NCBI GenBank assembly: GCA_034120015.1
Contig: JAXEIF010000015.1
Span: 1 to 41,450 of the forward strand
DNA from: CALXOJ01 sp034120015
GTDB taxonomy: Bacteria; Spirochaetota; Spirochaetia; JAFGXN01
Direction of reading: 5' to 3'
Length of the DNA: 41,450 nt
The position numbers and the translations under genes are program-made. Of this stretch, positions 17,802 to 23,774 are shown one piece after another. The notes below the pieces were generated by a model. The model saw only the letters and a list, made by a program, of their open reading frames with translations. It was not told the DNA's origin and searched no databases. Every line of letters begins with the position of its first letter. Within the stretch, counting starts at the first letter, position 1.

Positions 17802-17807
17802 AGTATA
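17802..17807 (-). promoter_or_regulatory. -10 box of icd
   Basis: TATACT on the minus strand, predicting +1 near 17795 and a leader of about 20 nt that contains the GGAGGG site. No convincing -35 box is seen at 16-18 bp. Confidence 0.4.
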
Positions 17808-17881
17808 TCAGAAAAAACCGACTTGGGAAAGCCCGACCCTTGCGGAGGTTTCCGTTCCCGGCCGCTTTCGCCCGCAACCGC

Positions 17882-17908
17882 AAAAAAAAGAGAGCCGAAG
17901 CTCTCTTT
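17882..17908 (-). terminator. Terminator at the end of the FN3-lipoprotein array
   Basis: On the minus strand, AAAGAGAGC, a UUCG tetraloop closed by C-G, and GCTCTCTTT are followed by eight T residues. This is a classic strong intrinsic terminator downstream of the 17956 gene. Confidence 0.92.
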
Positions 17909-17955
17909 AAAAACATCCGTTTTCCCGGAAACCGGCCGCCGGCACCTTCGCGGTT

Positions 17956-18387
17956 TTAATACGAATCGGGACTTACGATTGCGATTTCTTTATGTTCATC
18001 AAGAGTAAACCAAATCTCGCTTATATATTGAGCCGAAGAAGGCTTATATCCGGACAAATAGATGTAATTAAGTCCCGCTATGTATTTCCCCGGTTCCATA
18101 TCGTCCACGGGAACCGTAACCGCCGTTTTTTTGCCGACATTCTTCTCCAAGAAGTAGCGCCCCGAGGCTGTAGAATAAATCACAAAAACTACATCCTGCT
18201 TTTCTTCGGCTTCTTGGGCATATCGGGACCATTCTTTTCCGTATTCCGTAAAATCCAACTGACCCCAGGAAAAGACCAGCTCGTTTCCGTTCTTTTGGAC
18301 CTGAAAATTGTCAAATTCCCCGACTATTCCGAAATAGAACGGACATGAAACAAACAGTATCGGCAATAGAATCAATAACCTCTTCAT
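17956..18387 (-). CDS. FN3-like lipoprotein, type A (copy A')
   Basis: 143 aa. Lipoprotein signal MKRLLILLPILFVSC with Cys15 acylated. The mature part is one fibronectin-III-like module: FQVQKNGNELVFSWGQLDFTEY with the core Trp, then an Ala/Glu-rich helix-like stretch, TAVTVPVDDMEPGKYIAGL and a C-terminal beta segment. It is a clear paralogue of the 21669 gene, sharing GEF..FQ.QKNGN.L.FSW, AEE.QDV and YLSGY.PSS. Its first nine residues (MKRLLILLP) and 5' untranslated DNA match the type-B gene at 20201, not its type-A relative, so the gene is a mosaic. It overlaps a 25-codon leader frame by 4 nt and ends at a strong terminator. Surface or periplasmic; function unknown. Confidence 0.82.
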   Translation of the reverse strand: MKRLLILLPILFVSCPFYFGIVGEFDNFQVQKNGNELVFSWGQLDFTEYGKEWSRYAQEAEEKQDVVFVIYSTASGRYFLEKNVGKKTAVTVPVDDMEPGKYIAGLNYIYLSGYKPSSAQYISEIWFTLDEHKEIAIVSPDSY

Positions 18388-18446
18388 AAAAACCTCCTAT
18401 TCAGCCAAATTAATTTTCCATATTTGATATGTGGAATGTCGCGGAT
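18361..18446 (-). repeat. Direct repeat, copy 1 (5' end of the A' lipoprotein gene)
   Basis: An 86-bp segment covering the start of the signal peptide, the ribosome binding site and upstream DNA. It matches 20576-20660 with six substitutions and one 1-nt gap by eye. It marks a duplication or gene-conversion tract within the lipoprotein array. Confidence 0.88.
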
Positions 18447-18461
18447 AATTTTCTTTTTCAT
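18384..18461 (-). CDS. Possible 25-residue leader peptide upstream of the A' lipoprotein gene
   Basis: ATG at 18461 follows AAGGAG (18470-18475) by 8 nt. The frame (MKKKIIRDIPHIKYGKL...) ends with TGA overlapping the ATG of the 17956 gene. The promoter at 18482-18510 predicts +1 exactly at the first base of this site, so the frame is well placed for translation. The same DNA in another frame matches the relic at 20611-20742 (residues YPRHSTYQI). It may therefore be a gene remnant that now acts as a translational leader. Confidence 0.45.
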   Translation of the reverse strand: MKKKIIRDIPHIKYGKLIWLNRRFL

Positions 18462-18481
18462 TTTTCTCTCTCCTTAAAACA

Positions 18482-18510
18482 ATTGTGATTCATATTTTCT
18501 TATTTGTCAA
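18482..18510 (-). promoter_or_regulatory. Promoter of the A' lipoprotein unit
   Basis: TTGACA (18505-18510), a 17-bp spacer and CACAAT (18482-18487, weak). The predicted +1 is 18475. The surrounding AT-rich DNA (to about 18575) resembles the type-A promoter region at 22139-22200: both share TTTGTCAA and ATTTTATAATT followed by AACATG and TAAC in order. Confidence 0.55.
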
Positions 18511-18611
18511 TACACAATTGTAAAACTAATATAATTTTATAATTATAAACATGTAACAATTGTTATCTTTCCCTCGCTTACGCAGACGCCGCACAATGGA
18601 AACACGCCGGT

Positions 18612-19235
18612 TTATTCACGGTTTTGATAATTCCACCGGTAGCCGTATTTGACGACATCCTCATTCAGGCGGCTGCGGTATGTTTCGACCTCCCGAAAGG
18701 TCATTTCCCACGTTCGGGCAACGGAACCGGTTTGCGTATAACGGCGGTCTTTATCGTAGGCCGACGCCTCCCGCAAACGCGTCCATGCCTCATCCGTTTT
18801 CCCCGCTTCGGACAGAGTCATAAAGACTTTTGCCATATCATTAATCTCCACCCGCTGTTTTTCGGGAAAATCACGCACTTCCCGTCCGGTCAAAACAGCA
18901 ATTTCGACACCGTTTCCGTCATCCGGTAAAACGATCCGGAATCCGGTCGGATATTCGATTCCTTTTCGGGAGCCGTTATCGATATACCTCACTTTATAAA
19001 AGGATGATTCGGAAGAGAAGGCCAATTCGTTTGAATCGAGTCTGACTGCTTCGCCGTCCGCCGTTACCGAAAACAGTTCCGTTGCCGTATTCCCGCCGAC
19101 CGCTTCAATTCTTGCCGTTCCTTTCGTCTTTCCGGTAATGCAGAAAAGCGCCTCCACCGGTATATGCGGCCCGATCGGGCAGGATACCGAAAGAACGATC
19201 ATCGTAAAAAATAAAAATCTTTGTATCATATTCAT
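18612..19235 (-). CDS. Lipoprotein of unknown function
   Basis: 207 aa. Signal MNMIQRFLFFTMIVLSVSC with Cys19 followed by Pro, as in the neighbouring array. The mature part does not show the FN3-like pattern. It has a beta-rich first half (TKGTARIEAVGGNTATELFSVTADGEAV) and a helical second half (INDMAKVFMTLSEAGKTDEAWTRLREASAYDKDRRY) ending YRWNYQNRE. The helical part loosely suggests a single TPR-like hairpin, which is not firm. AGGAG lies seven nt before the ATG at 19235. It is the odd member of the array, lying between two spacers of more than 200 nt. Confidence 0.72.
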   Translation of the reverse strand: MNMIQRFLFFTMIVLSVSCPIGPHIPVEALFCITGKTKGTARIEAVGGNTATELFSVTADGEAVRLDSNELAFSSESSFYKVRYIDNGSRKGIEYPTGFRIVLPDDGNGVEIAVLTGREVRDFPEKQRVEINDMAKVFMTLSEAGKTDEAWTRLREASAYDKDRRYTQTGSVARTWEMTFREVETYRSRLNEDVVKYGYRWNYQNRE

Positions 19236-19252
19236 ATAATATCTCCTAATAT

Positions 19253-19369
19253 TTATCTTTGTCGAATTTGAAATCCACCAACCAAAAAACTTGTATCACG
19301 CACCCACGCACCTGTGAATTCTCCTGTTTGACTTCCGTTATCTAAAATATAATAGATAGAATAATTTTT
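19253..19369 (-). pseudogene. Remnant: C-terminal part of a lost gene
   Basis: A 39-codon open stretch without a credible start lies between the stop of the 19440 gene and the 18612 start. It reads like a real protein tail: YYILDNGSQTGEFTGAW then VRDTSFLVGGFQIRQR and TAA. The composition (Trp, Gly, aromatic alternation) is unlike random spacer. No intact copy is present in the window. I infer a leftover from deletion or recombination; the family is not recognised. Confidence 0.45.
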
Positions 19370-19439
19370 TTATAAAAACCTCTACCATCCTTTCGAACAA
19401 ATCAAAATCAAACCGGGTTTCCGTCGACAAAGATCCGCA

Positions 19440-20189
19440 TCACGGAGCCGTTGCGGAAACGGTCAGTGTGGTCTCTCCCCGGTAAATCACATTTTCGACA
19501 TCCGCCGGATCTCCCGACACCAGAAATTTGTAAAAAACTTCCGCCGTATAGGTTCCCGACGACAGCAGCGACTTTTCGACCGACAGTTCGGGATTCCGTC
19601 CGGAGCTTTTTTCGAAAACCGTCTTTCCGGCATCATCGGTCAGTTTCAGGGTGTAAAACAGCTGCTGTTCGGCATCATTTGCCGCCGCATCGCCCGCCGC
19701 TTTCCGGTATTCGTCAAAATCGATATCATCCCACAAAAACAGATAACGGGAATCCGTTGTTTCGTACCGGAAATTTCCGATCGGAACGGGTGTCATTTTT
19801 GCGGACGGATCGACCGTCACATCTATCTGCCGGCTGATGTAACACCGGGTGCCGACATCGCATTTGACAACAAAACGAATCTCTCCGACATCCACATCCT
19901 TTTTTTTCACCGTAACAGACGGCTCTACGGCAGAGTCGAAAACAAGAAGTTCAGACGATTTCTTCTTATCCGAAGAAATTCCGTATCCGTATAGATTGTA
20001 AACGAGACCGCCTCCTTTATAAGAATTTCGGGCTTTGTATTCCGACAAATCAACGGCGTCCCATGTAAAACGGTATTCGCTTTCCGTTTCCGTTACCCGA
20101 AAGTTTTTTATCGTACCGCCCCCGTCAATCATTTTTTCGGGACAGGCCGCAAACAGCAAAAACACCGGTAAAATCAGTAATTTTCTCAT
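19440..20189 (-). CDS. FN3-like lipoprotein, type C with two modules (copy C')
   Basis: 249 aa. Lipoprotein signal MRKLLILPVFLLFAAC with Cys16. Two tandem FN3-like modules are seen. The first begins GGGTIKNFRVTETESEYRFT, followed directly by WDAVDLSEY; the second begins IGNFRYETTDSRYLFLWDDI, followed by a DFDEY segment. Each has the core Trp and a later Tyr-x-Val strand (SVTVKKKDVDVGEIRFVVKC; LSVEKSLLSSGTYTAEVFYK). The first module is closest to the 20743 gene (GGGTI..F.VTE....F.WDAVDLS.Y), so this gene looks like a duplicated and fused type C. GGAGG precedes the start. It lies 11 nt after the 20201 gene, giving the same B-then-C order as the upstream pair. Confidence 0.82.
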   Translation of the reverse strand: MRKLLILPVFLLFAACPEKMIDGGGTIKNFRVTETESEYRFTWDAVDLSEYKARNSYKGGGLVYNLYGYGISSDKKKSSELLVFDSAVEPSVTVKKKDVDVGEIRFVVKCDVGTRCYISRQIDVTVDPSAKMTPVPIGNFRYETTDSRYLFLWDDIDFDEYRKAAGDAAANDAEQQLFYTLKLTDDAGKTVFEKSSGRNPELSVEKSLLSSGTYTAEVFYKFLVSGDPADVENVIYRGETTLTVSATAP

Positions 20190-20200
20190 ACCCCACCTCC

Positions 20201-20602
20201 TTATTTGACATTAAACGCCATCTCGGCCCAATAACGGATGCCCGCATAAGACATTCCCGGAGGCAAATACAAATAACAAACCGTTGCCGTATAGCTGCCC
20301 TGCGGCAACCGGCTTTTATCCACTGTAACGGAGGTTTCCGTTCCGCATGACTGTTTCACTACTACAGAATTGATATCCAAACCGTCAATCTGAATTTCGA
20401 GAACGTAATCGATGTTCCGTTCGTAACGCTTTTGCATGGTATCATCTGCCTTGGTTTGAGAAATGTCAATCGGCTGCCACGAGAAAACATACGCATTTTC
20501 CGTTTCCTTCATCTGAAAGCCGGTAATATCGTAAGACATAACCGTTGTCCACGGACACGCCGTCAGCAACAGCGCCGGCAATAAAATCAATAATCTCTTC
20601 AT
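20201..20602 (-). CDS. FN3-like lipoprotein, type B (copy B')
   Basis: 133 aa. Signal MKRLLILLPALLLTAC with Cys16. One FN3-like module: ITGFQMKETENAYVFSWQPI with the core Trp, ETSVTVDKSRLPQGSYTATV and CYLYLPPG. It is a paralogue of the 21197 gene (I.G.QMKETEN.YVFSW.P.D.S). AGGAGG four nt upstream supports the ATG at 20602. Its upstream DNA and first nine residues are shared with the 17956 gene as an 85/86-bp direct repeat. Probably an anchored surface or periplasmic binding module; ligand unknown. Confidence 0.82.
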   Translation of the reverse strand: MKRLLILLPALLLTACPWTTVMSYDITGFQMKETENAYVFSWQPIDISQTKADDTMQKRYERNIDYVLEIQIDGLDINSVVVKQSCGTETSVTVDKSRLPQGSYTATVCYLYLPPGMSYAGIRYWAEMAFNVK

Positions 20603-20660
20603 AAAACCTCCTATTCTGCCAAATTAATCATCTATATTTGATATGTGGAATGTCGCGGAT
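20576..20660 (-). repeat. Direct repeat, copy 2 (5' end of the B' lipoprotein gene)
   Basis: The 85-bp counterpart of 18361-18446. It spans the first codons of the 20201 gene, its AGGAGG and the end of the remnant frame upstream. Confidence 0.88.
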
Positions 20661-20742
20661 ACTTTCCATCCCCTTCATTGTCCTTGGCATAAATCCATCG
20701 GGCAGATCTTTCACCCCAGCCAAAATTACATTTAAGCGAAAA
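20611..20742 (-). pseudogene. Remnant reading frame continuing in frame after the 20743 gene
   Basis: Directly after the TAA of the type-C gene (20743-20745) the same frame stays open for 36 codons, then has TAG (20632-20634), six more codons and TAG (20611-20613). The translation is protein-like: CNFGWGERSARWIYAKDNEG then DGKYPRHSTYQI. The homologous DNA upstream of the A' gene has TGG (Trp) where this copy has TAG and continues KINLAE. This indicates an ancestral tail ending YPRHSTYQIWKINLAE that has decayed here. Confidence 0.5.
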
Positions 20743-21183
20743 TTATTTCTCTCCCGAAATGATCACGTCAACATCAAGCTGCCGGCTGATATAATACCAA
20801 TAGGCTGCCGACTCTCTGCGGTTTTCGCCGATTTTACAGCGGACAAAAACGCAGTAAAGACCTGTTTTCGGAAATTCTGTTTTTTTCAACGTAACGGAAG
20901 TATCGGCACCCGTCCAAAGAGAGATGTCACTCCCCCTATCATTGTTTTCATTGAGATTGTTGGCACAAATTTCATAAACAGGTTTTTCATCCGCGTATTT
21001 CGGCCAGGCTTTTTGATATGCCGAGAGATCAACCGCATCCCATGAAAAGGCGAAAGTATCGCCGTTCTCTGTCACTTCAAACCGGCTGATCGTCCCGCCG
21101 CCCGAAGGATACAAATCGGGTCCCGGACAACCGAACAACAGCCCCATTGCCAATAAAAGAATTCCCTTTGCGAAGTTCTTCAT
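20743..21183 (-). CDS. FN3-like lipoprotein, type C (copy C)
   Basis: 146 aa. Signal MKNFAKGILLLAMGLLFGC with Cys19. One module: GGGTISRFEVTENGDTFAFS followed by WDAVDLSAYQKAW, TSVTLKKTEFPKTGLYCVFV and a final strand YWYYISRQLDVDVIISGEK. It is related to the first module of the 19440 gene. GGAGG lies eight nt before the ATG, and the 21197 gene ends 13 nt upstream, so A, B and C form one operon. Protein-like sequence continues in frame after its stop, so it may be a truncated form of a longer ancestor. Confidence 0.82.
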   Translation of the reverse strand: MKNFAKGILLLAMGLLFGCPGPDLYPSGGGTISRFEVTENGDTFAFSWDAVDLSAYQKAWPKYADEKPVYEICANNLNENNDRGSDISLWTGADTSVTLKKTEFPKTGLYCVFVRCKIGENRRESAAYWYYISRQLDVDVIISGEK

Positions 21184-21196
21184 AATACAGCCCTCC

Positions 21197-21628
21197 TTAT
21201 TCGCTAATCGTCATATCAAAACCGGCAGAAGAGTTCAGAATCGGCATTGAAATTGACCCGACCGGTTTGTATTGAAAAGAAACCGAAACCGTATAACGTC
21301 CGGGCGGTATCCGGTCCTTGGCGATCGTCACGGACGGTGTATCACCGCATTGTGCCGTCAGCAGCGTATCGAAATCCGAAACCAAATCGCCGAAATCCTT
21401 TAATCCGATAAAAAACCGGTAATCGATTTGTTTTTTAAGAAACGTTCTTTTCGCATCACTCATTCCGATTCCCGAAAAGTCAACCGGCTCCCACGAAAAC
21501 ACATAGCCGTTTTCTGTTTCTTTCATCTGCAACCCGTCTATATCGCAAAAAAGCTGTTCCGGAGGCAGGGCGGCCGGACACGCTGTCAGCATGGCTGATA
21601 ATAAAAATAAAATAAAAAGCTTTTTCAT
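21197..21628 (-). CDS. FN3-like lipoprotein, type B (copy B)
   Basis: 143 aa. Signal MKKLFILFLLSAMLTAC with Cys17. One FN3-like module: IDGLQMKETENGYVFSWEPV, then DYRFFIGLKDF-like strands, SVTIAKDRIPPGRYTVSVSF and a short hydrophobic end (SAGFDMTISE). The D-x-IPPG-x-YTV pattern matches the LPQGSYTATV of the 20201 gene. AGGAGG precedes the ATG by six nt. Second gene of the A-B-C operon, 40 nt after A. Confidence 0.82.
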   Translation of the reverse strand: MKKLFILFLLSAMLTACPAALPPEQLFCDIDGLQMKETENGYVFSWEPVDFSGIGMSDAKRTFLKKQIDYRFFIGLKDFGDLVSDFDTLLTAQCGDTPSVTIAKDRIPPGRYTVSVSFQYKPVGSISMPILNSSAGFDMTISE

Positions 21629-21668
21629 TGTAAACCTCCTGATCCTGCAAAATCGAATAGTCGTTAAT

Positions 21669-22094
21669 TTATTCTTCCTGATTTACGGAAACAATTTCTT
21701 TTTTTTCATCGAGAGTAAACCGAAGCCGACTCTCATACCGAACAGAAGAAGGCATATAGCCGGATAAATAAGCATAACGGATACAGGCGACATATTCTCC
21801 CGATGTCAATGTATCCGAAGAGACCGTAACCGAAGTTTCTTTGCCGGTCTGACGATGAAAGACCGACTCCCCATCGCCCGAAAGAATCCGAAAGGTCACA
21901 TCCTGCTGTTCTTCGGCTTTTTGCGCCGTTAACCGCCATTCTTTTTTATATTCCGTATAATCCGGCTGATCCCAGGAAAACAGCAGCCCGTTTCCGTTTT
22001 TTTGAATCTGAAAACGTCCGAATTCGCCGGCTGTTCCGAAATCGTATTGGCACGAAAAACACAATACCGAAAGGAAAATCAATAATCTTTTCAT
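21669..22094 (-). CDS. FN3-like lipoprotein, type A (copy A), first gene of the array
   Basis: 141 aa from ATG 22094, which has AGGAGG (22101-22106) six nt upstream; the longer in-frame start would include the -10 box. Signal MKRLLIFLSVLCFSC with Cys15. One FN3-like module: GEFGRFQIQKNGNGLLFSWD, YTEYKKEWRLTAQKAEEQQD, TSVTVSSDTLTSGEYVACIR and YLSGYMPSSVRYESRLRFTL. Closest relative in the window: the 17956 gene. It has its own strong promoter and heads the A-B-C operon, divergent from the hydrogenase operon. Confidence 0.83.
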   Translation of the reverse strand: MKRLLIFLSVLCFSCQYDFGTAGEFGRFQIQKNGNGLLFSWDQPDYTEYKKEWRLTAQKAEEQQDVTFRILSGDGESVFHRQTGKETSVTVSSDTLTSGEYVACIRYAYLSGYMPSSVRYESRLRFTLDEKKEIVSVNQEE

Positions 22095-22115
22095 TTTTTG
22101 CCTCCTCACAATATG

Positions 22116-22144
22116 ATTATCAGTCCGGTTTTTCAATTTGTCAA
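22116..22144 (-). promoter_or_regulatory. Promoter of the A-B-C lipoprotein operon
   Basis: TTGACA (22139-22144), a 17-bp spacer and GATAAT (22116-22121). The predicted +1 near 22109 is three nt before AGGAGG. Confidence 0.75.
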
Positions 22145-22183
22145 CATCTGACTTTAAAAAAACTTCATTTTTATTTTATAATT

Positions 22184-22198
22184 GTTAACATGCTTAAC
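22184..22198. promoter_or_regulatory. Small inverted repeat in the divergent promoter region
   Basis: GTTAACATGCTTAAC: GTTAA and TTAAC arms separated by five bases, between the lipoprotein and hydrogenase promoters. It could be an operator half-site pair, but the arms are short. A degenerate version occurs upstream of the A' gene near 18545-18560. Confidence 0.3.
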
Positions 22199-22259
22199 TT
22201 TCCGCTGTTTTTTACGAATCGTTGTTCCGAATTTATTCTTTTAATAAACGAAAAAAAAG

Positions 22260-22288
22260 TTGCAAAAACCGTATGACTATTTTATAAT
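22260..22288 (+). promoter_or_regulatory. Promoter of the hydrogenase operon
   Basis: TTGCAA (22260-22265), a 17-bp spacer and a perfect TATAAT (22283-22288). The predicted +1 is near 22295, giving a leader of about 33 nt to the NuoE-like ATG. No clear Rex-type operator was recognised. Confidence 0.7.
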
Positions 22289-22327
22289 TTACGGATAAAA
22301 GTACATAATTATTTTTACGGAGGACTT

Positions 22328-22810
22328 ATGCCCACAGATCAAAAAACGGAGATTGTTTTCCCGAAAGAACTGGAAAATTTTATCGCCGAATGGAAAGAAA
22401 AACCGGGTAACCTGATTATGATTCTGCATAAGGTTCAAAGCGAATTCGGGTACATTTCGCGGGGCGCTGCCATGAAGGTGGCCGAAATGCTCGATATTCC
22501 GCTGGCCAAAATATACGGAGTCATCACATTCTATCACTTCTTTAAACTGAACAAACCGGGCAAAAACGTGATTCAGGTATGTATGGGAACGGCCTGCTAC
22601 CTGAAAGGGGGACAGGCGATTCTCGACGAAACCGCCAAACACCTCAATATTCCGGTGAAAGGCGTGACCGACGACGGTCTGTTTTCGCTGGAATCGGTTC
22701 GCTGCGTCGGCTGCTGCGGTCTGGCGCCGGTTGTCGTTATCGGGGATGAAGTTTTCGGCAAGGTACTGCCGGAACAGATGCCCGAAATTCTGGCCAATTT
22801 TTCGGAATAA
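22328..22810 (+). CDS. NuoE-like [2Fe-2S] subunit of an NAD-linked hydrogenase
   Basis: 160 aa, thioredoxin-like ferredoxin of the NuoE/HoxE/HydC family. An N-terminal helical region (EFGYISRGAAMKVAEMLDIP) is followed by the cluster ligands: two Cys in VCMGTACYLKGG (about residues 85-90) and two in VRCVGCCGLAPVVVI (about 125-129). It passes electrons between the NuoF-like flavoprotein and HydA in soluble NAD(P)-linked [FeFe] hydrogenases, including electron-bifurcating ones. The start ATG has GGAGG four nt upstream. First of five tightly spaced genes. Confidence 0.92.
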   Translation: MPTDQKTEIVFPKELENFIAEWKEKPGNLIMILHKVQSEFGYISRGAAMKVAEMLDIPLAKIYGVITFYHFFKLNKPGKNVIQVCMGTACYLKGGQAILDETAKHLNIPVKGVTDDGLFSLESVRCVGCCGLAPVVVIGDEVFGKVLPEQMPEILANFSE

Positions 22811-22816
22811 GGGAGA

Positions 22817-23434
22817 ATGCATCATTCGATAGAAGATATGATTGCCGACTGCCTGCAGAATTCGGTCGAAGCAAACGCGTCGCGGATTGTTCTGACCGTT
22901 TCGGAAACGCCGGAATGGCTCGATGTCCGCATCGAGGACAACGGCAAAGGGATGTCGGATGAAGAAATGAAACGGGCCACCGACCCCTTTTACACCGACG
23001 GTGTCAAGCACAAACACCGCAAAGTGGGACTGGGACTGCCGTTTCTGATTCAGACGGTCGAGGCAACCGGCAGTACATGGAGTCTTCAATCGAAAAAAGG
23101 AGAAGGGACTGTCCTTTCCTTCCGTTTGAATTTGAGGCATATCGATCTGCCTCCCGTCGGCGATTTGCCGCCGGCTTTCTTTTCGGCGATGATTTTCGAC
23201 GGCAGCTACGAACTGATCATTCACCGCAGTTACAGCGGCAGCCGCAAGGCGGAATACACGGTCACCCGTTCGGAACTGAAAGAGGCGCTCGGATCGTTCG
23301 AAGATGCGGAAGCACTGGCTCTTCTCAAACAGTTTCTGACAGATCAGGAATCGGATATAAAGGAGATAAAAAATGGCGAAATTAACACTGGAAGAACTGC
23401 GCAAAATGCGCGAAGCCGGAAAAAAACAGATTGA
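22817..23434 (+). CDS. Stand-alone HATPase-domain protein in the hydrogenase operon
   Basis: 205 aa. GHKL-type ATP-binding fold: N box DMIADCLQNSVEANAS (about residues 7-22), G1 RIEDNGKGMSDEE, the F-box-like DPFYTDGVKHKH, and G2 KVGLGLPFLIQTV with GEGTVLSFRL. There is no histidine-phosphoacceptor (DHp) domain and no receiver or sensor domain, so it is not a complete histidine kinase. The C-terminal half is unassigned. The ATG at 22817 has GGGAG a few nt upstream and lies 6 nt after the NuoE stop. The 3' end overlaps the next gene by 62 nt in another frame, unusually long for an operon. Similar ATPase genes are known beside NuoE/HydA genes in anaerobes. A regulatory or anti-sigma-like role is inference only. 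Confidence 0.85.
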   Translation: MHHSIEDMIADCLQNSVEANASRIVLTVSETPEWLDVRIEDNGKGMSDEEMKRATDPFYTDGVKHKHRKVGLGLPFLIQTVEATGSTWSLQSKKGEGTVLSFRLNLRHIDLPPVGDLPPAFFSAMIFDGSYELIIHRSYSGSRKAEYTVTRSELKEALGSFEDAEALALLKQFLTDQESDIKEIKNGEINTGRTAQNARSRKKTD

Positions 23435-23762
23435 CACCCGGCAGACTCACGGAAAAGAAATTTTCGTTGTCATCGGTATGGGAACCTGCGGAATCGCAGC
23501 CGGTGCCAAAAGCGTTCTGAACGCTTTCATCACAAAACTGGATGAAAAAGGAGTGACCGACACGGTGGTCAAACAGACCGGCTGTATGGGGCTGTGCCAC
23601 TCGGAACCGACGGTCGAAATCAAAATGCCGGGAATGCCGGATACGATTTACGGAAAGGTCGATGCGGATCTGGTCGACAAACTGATTGACGAGCACATTC
23701 TCGGGAAAAAACTGGTCAGCGGACACATTATCGACCGCCCTGCCGGCGATATCATGAAATAA
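23373..23762 (+). CDS. Thioredoxin-like [2Fe-2S] ferredoxin-domain protein
   Basis: 129 aa. After a Lys/Arg-rich N-terminal helix (LTLEELRKMREAGKKQI) comes the [2Fe-2S] thioredoxin-like fold: IGMGTCGIAAGAKSV with one Cys and KQTGCMGLCHSEPTVEIKMP with two Cys. Only three Cys appear in the usual positions (the first pair has one), as is common in these stand-alone subunits. AAAGGAGATAAAAA before the ATG at 23373 lies within the preceding gene. It is probably an extra electron-transfer subunit of the hydrogenase. 12 nt separate it from the NuoF-like gene. Confidence 0.87.
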   Translation: MAKLTLEELRKMREAGKKQIDTRQTHGKEIFVVIGMGTCGIAAGAKSVLNAFITKLDEKGVTDTVVKQTGCMGLCHSEPTVEIKMPGMPDTIYGKVDADLVDKLIDEHILGKKLVSGHIIDRPAGDIMK

Positions 23763-23774
23763 GAGGAGAAACAG

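Noticed and set aside
19236..20742. Gene remnants as variable regions of a diversity-generating retroelement
   Set aside because: Trp/Gly-rich tails recall C-type-lectin variable proteins, but no reverse transcriptase, template repeat or adenine-biased variation between copies is seen.
22817..23434. Histidine kinase
   Set aside because: Only the ATP-binding domain is present; there is no phosphoacceptor His domain, sensor or partner response regulator.
22289..23437. A 382-codon minus-strand open frame across the NuoE-like and HATPase genes
   Set aside because: Shadow frame; both plus-strand genes have clear motifs and ribosome binding sites.
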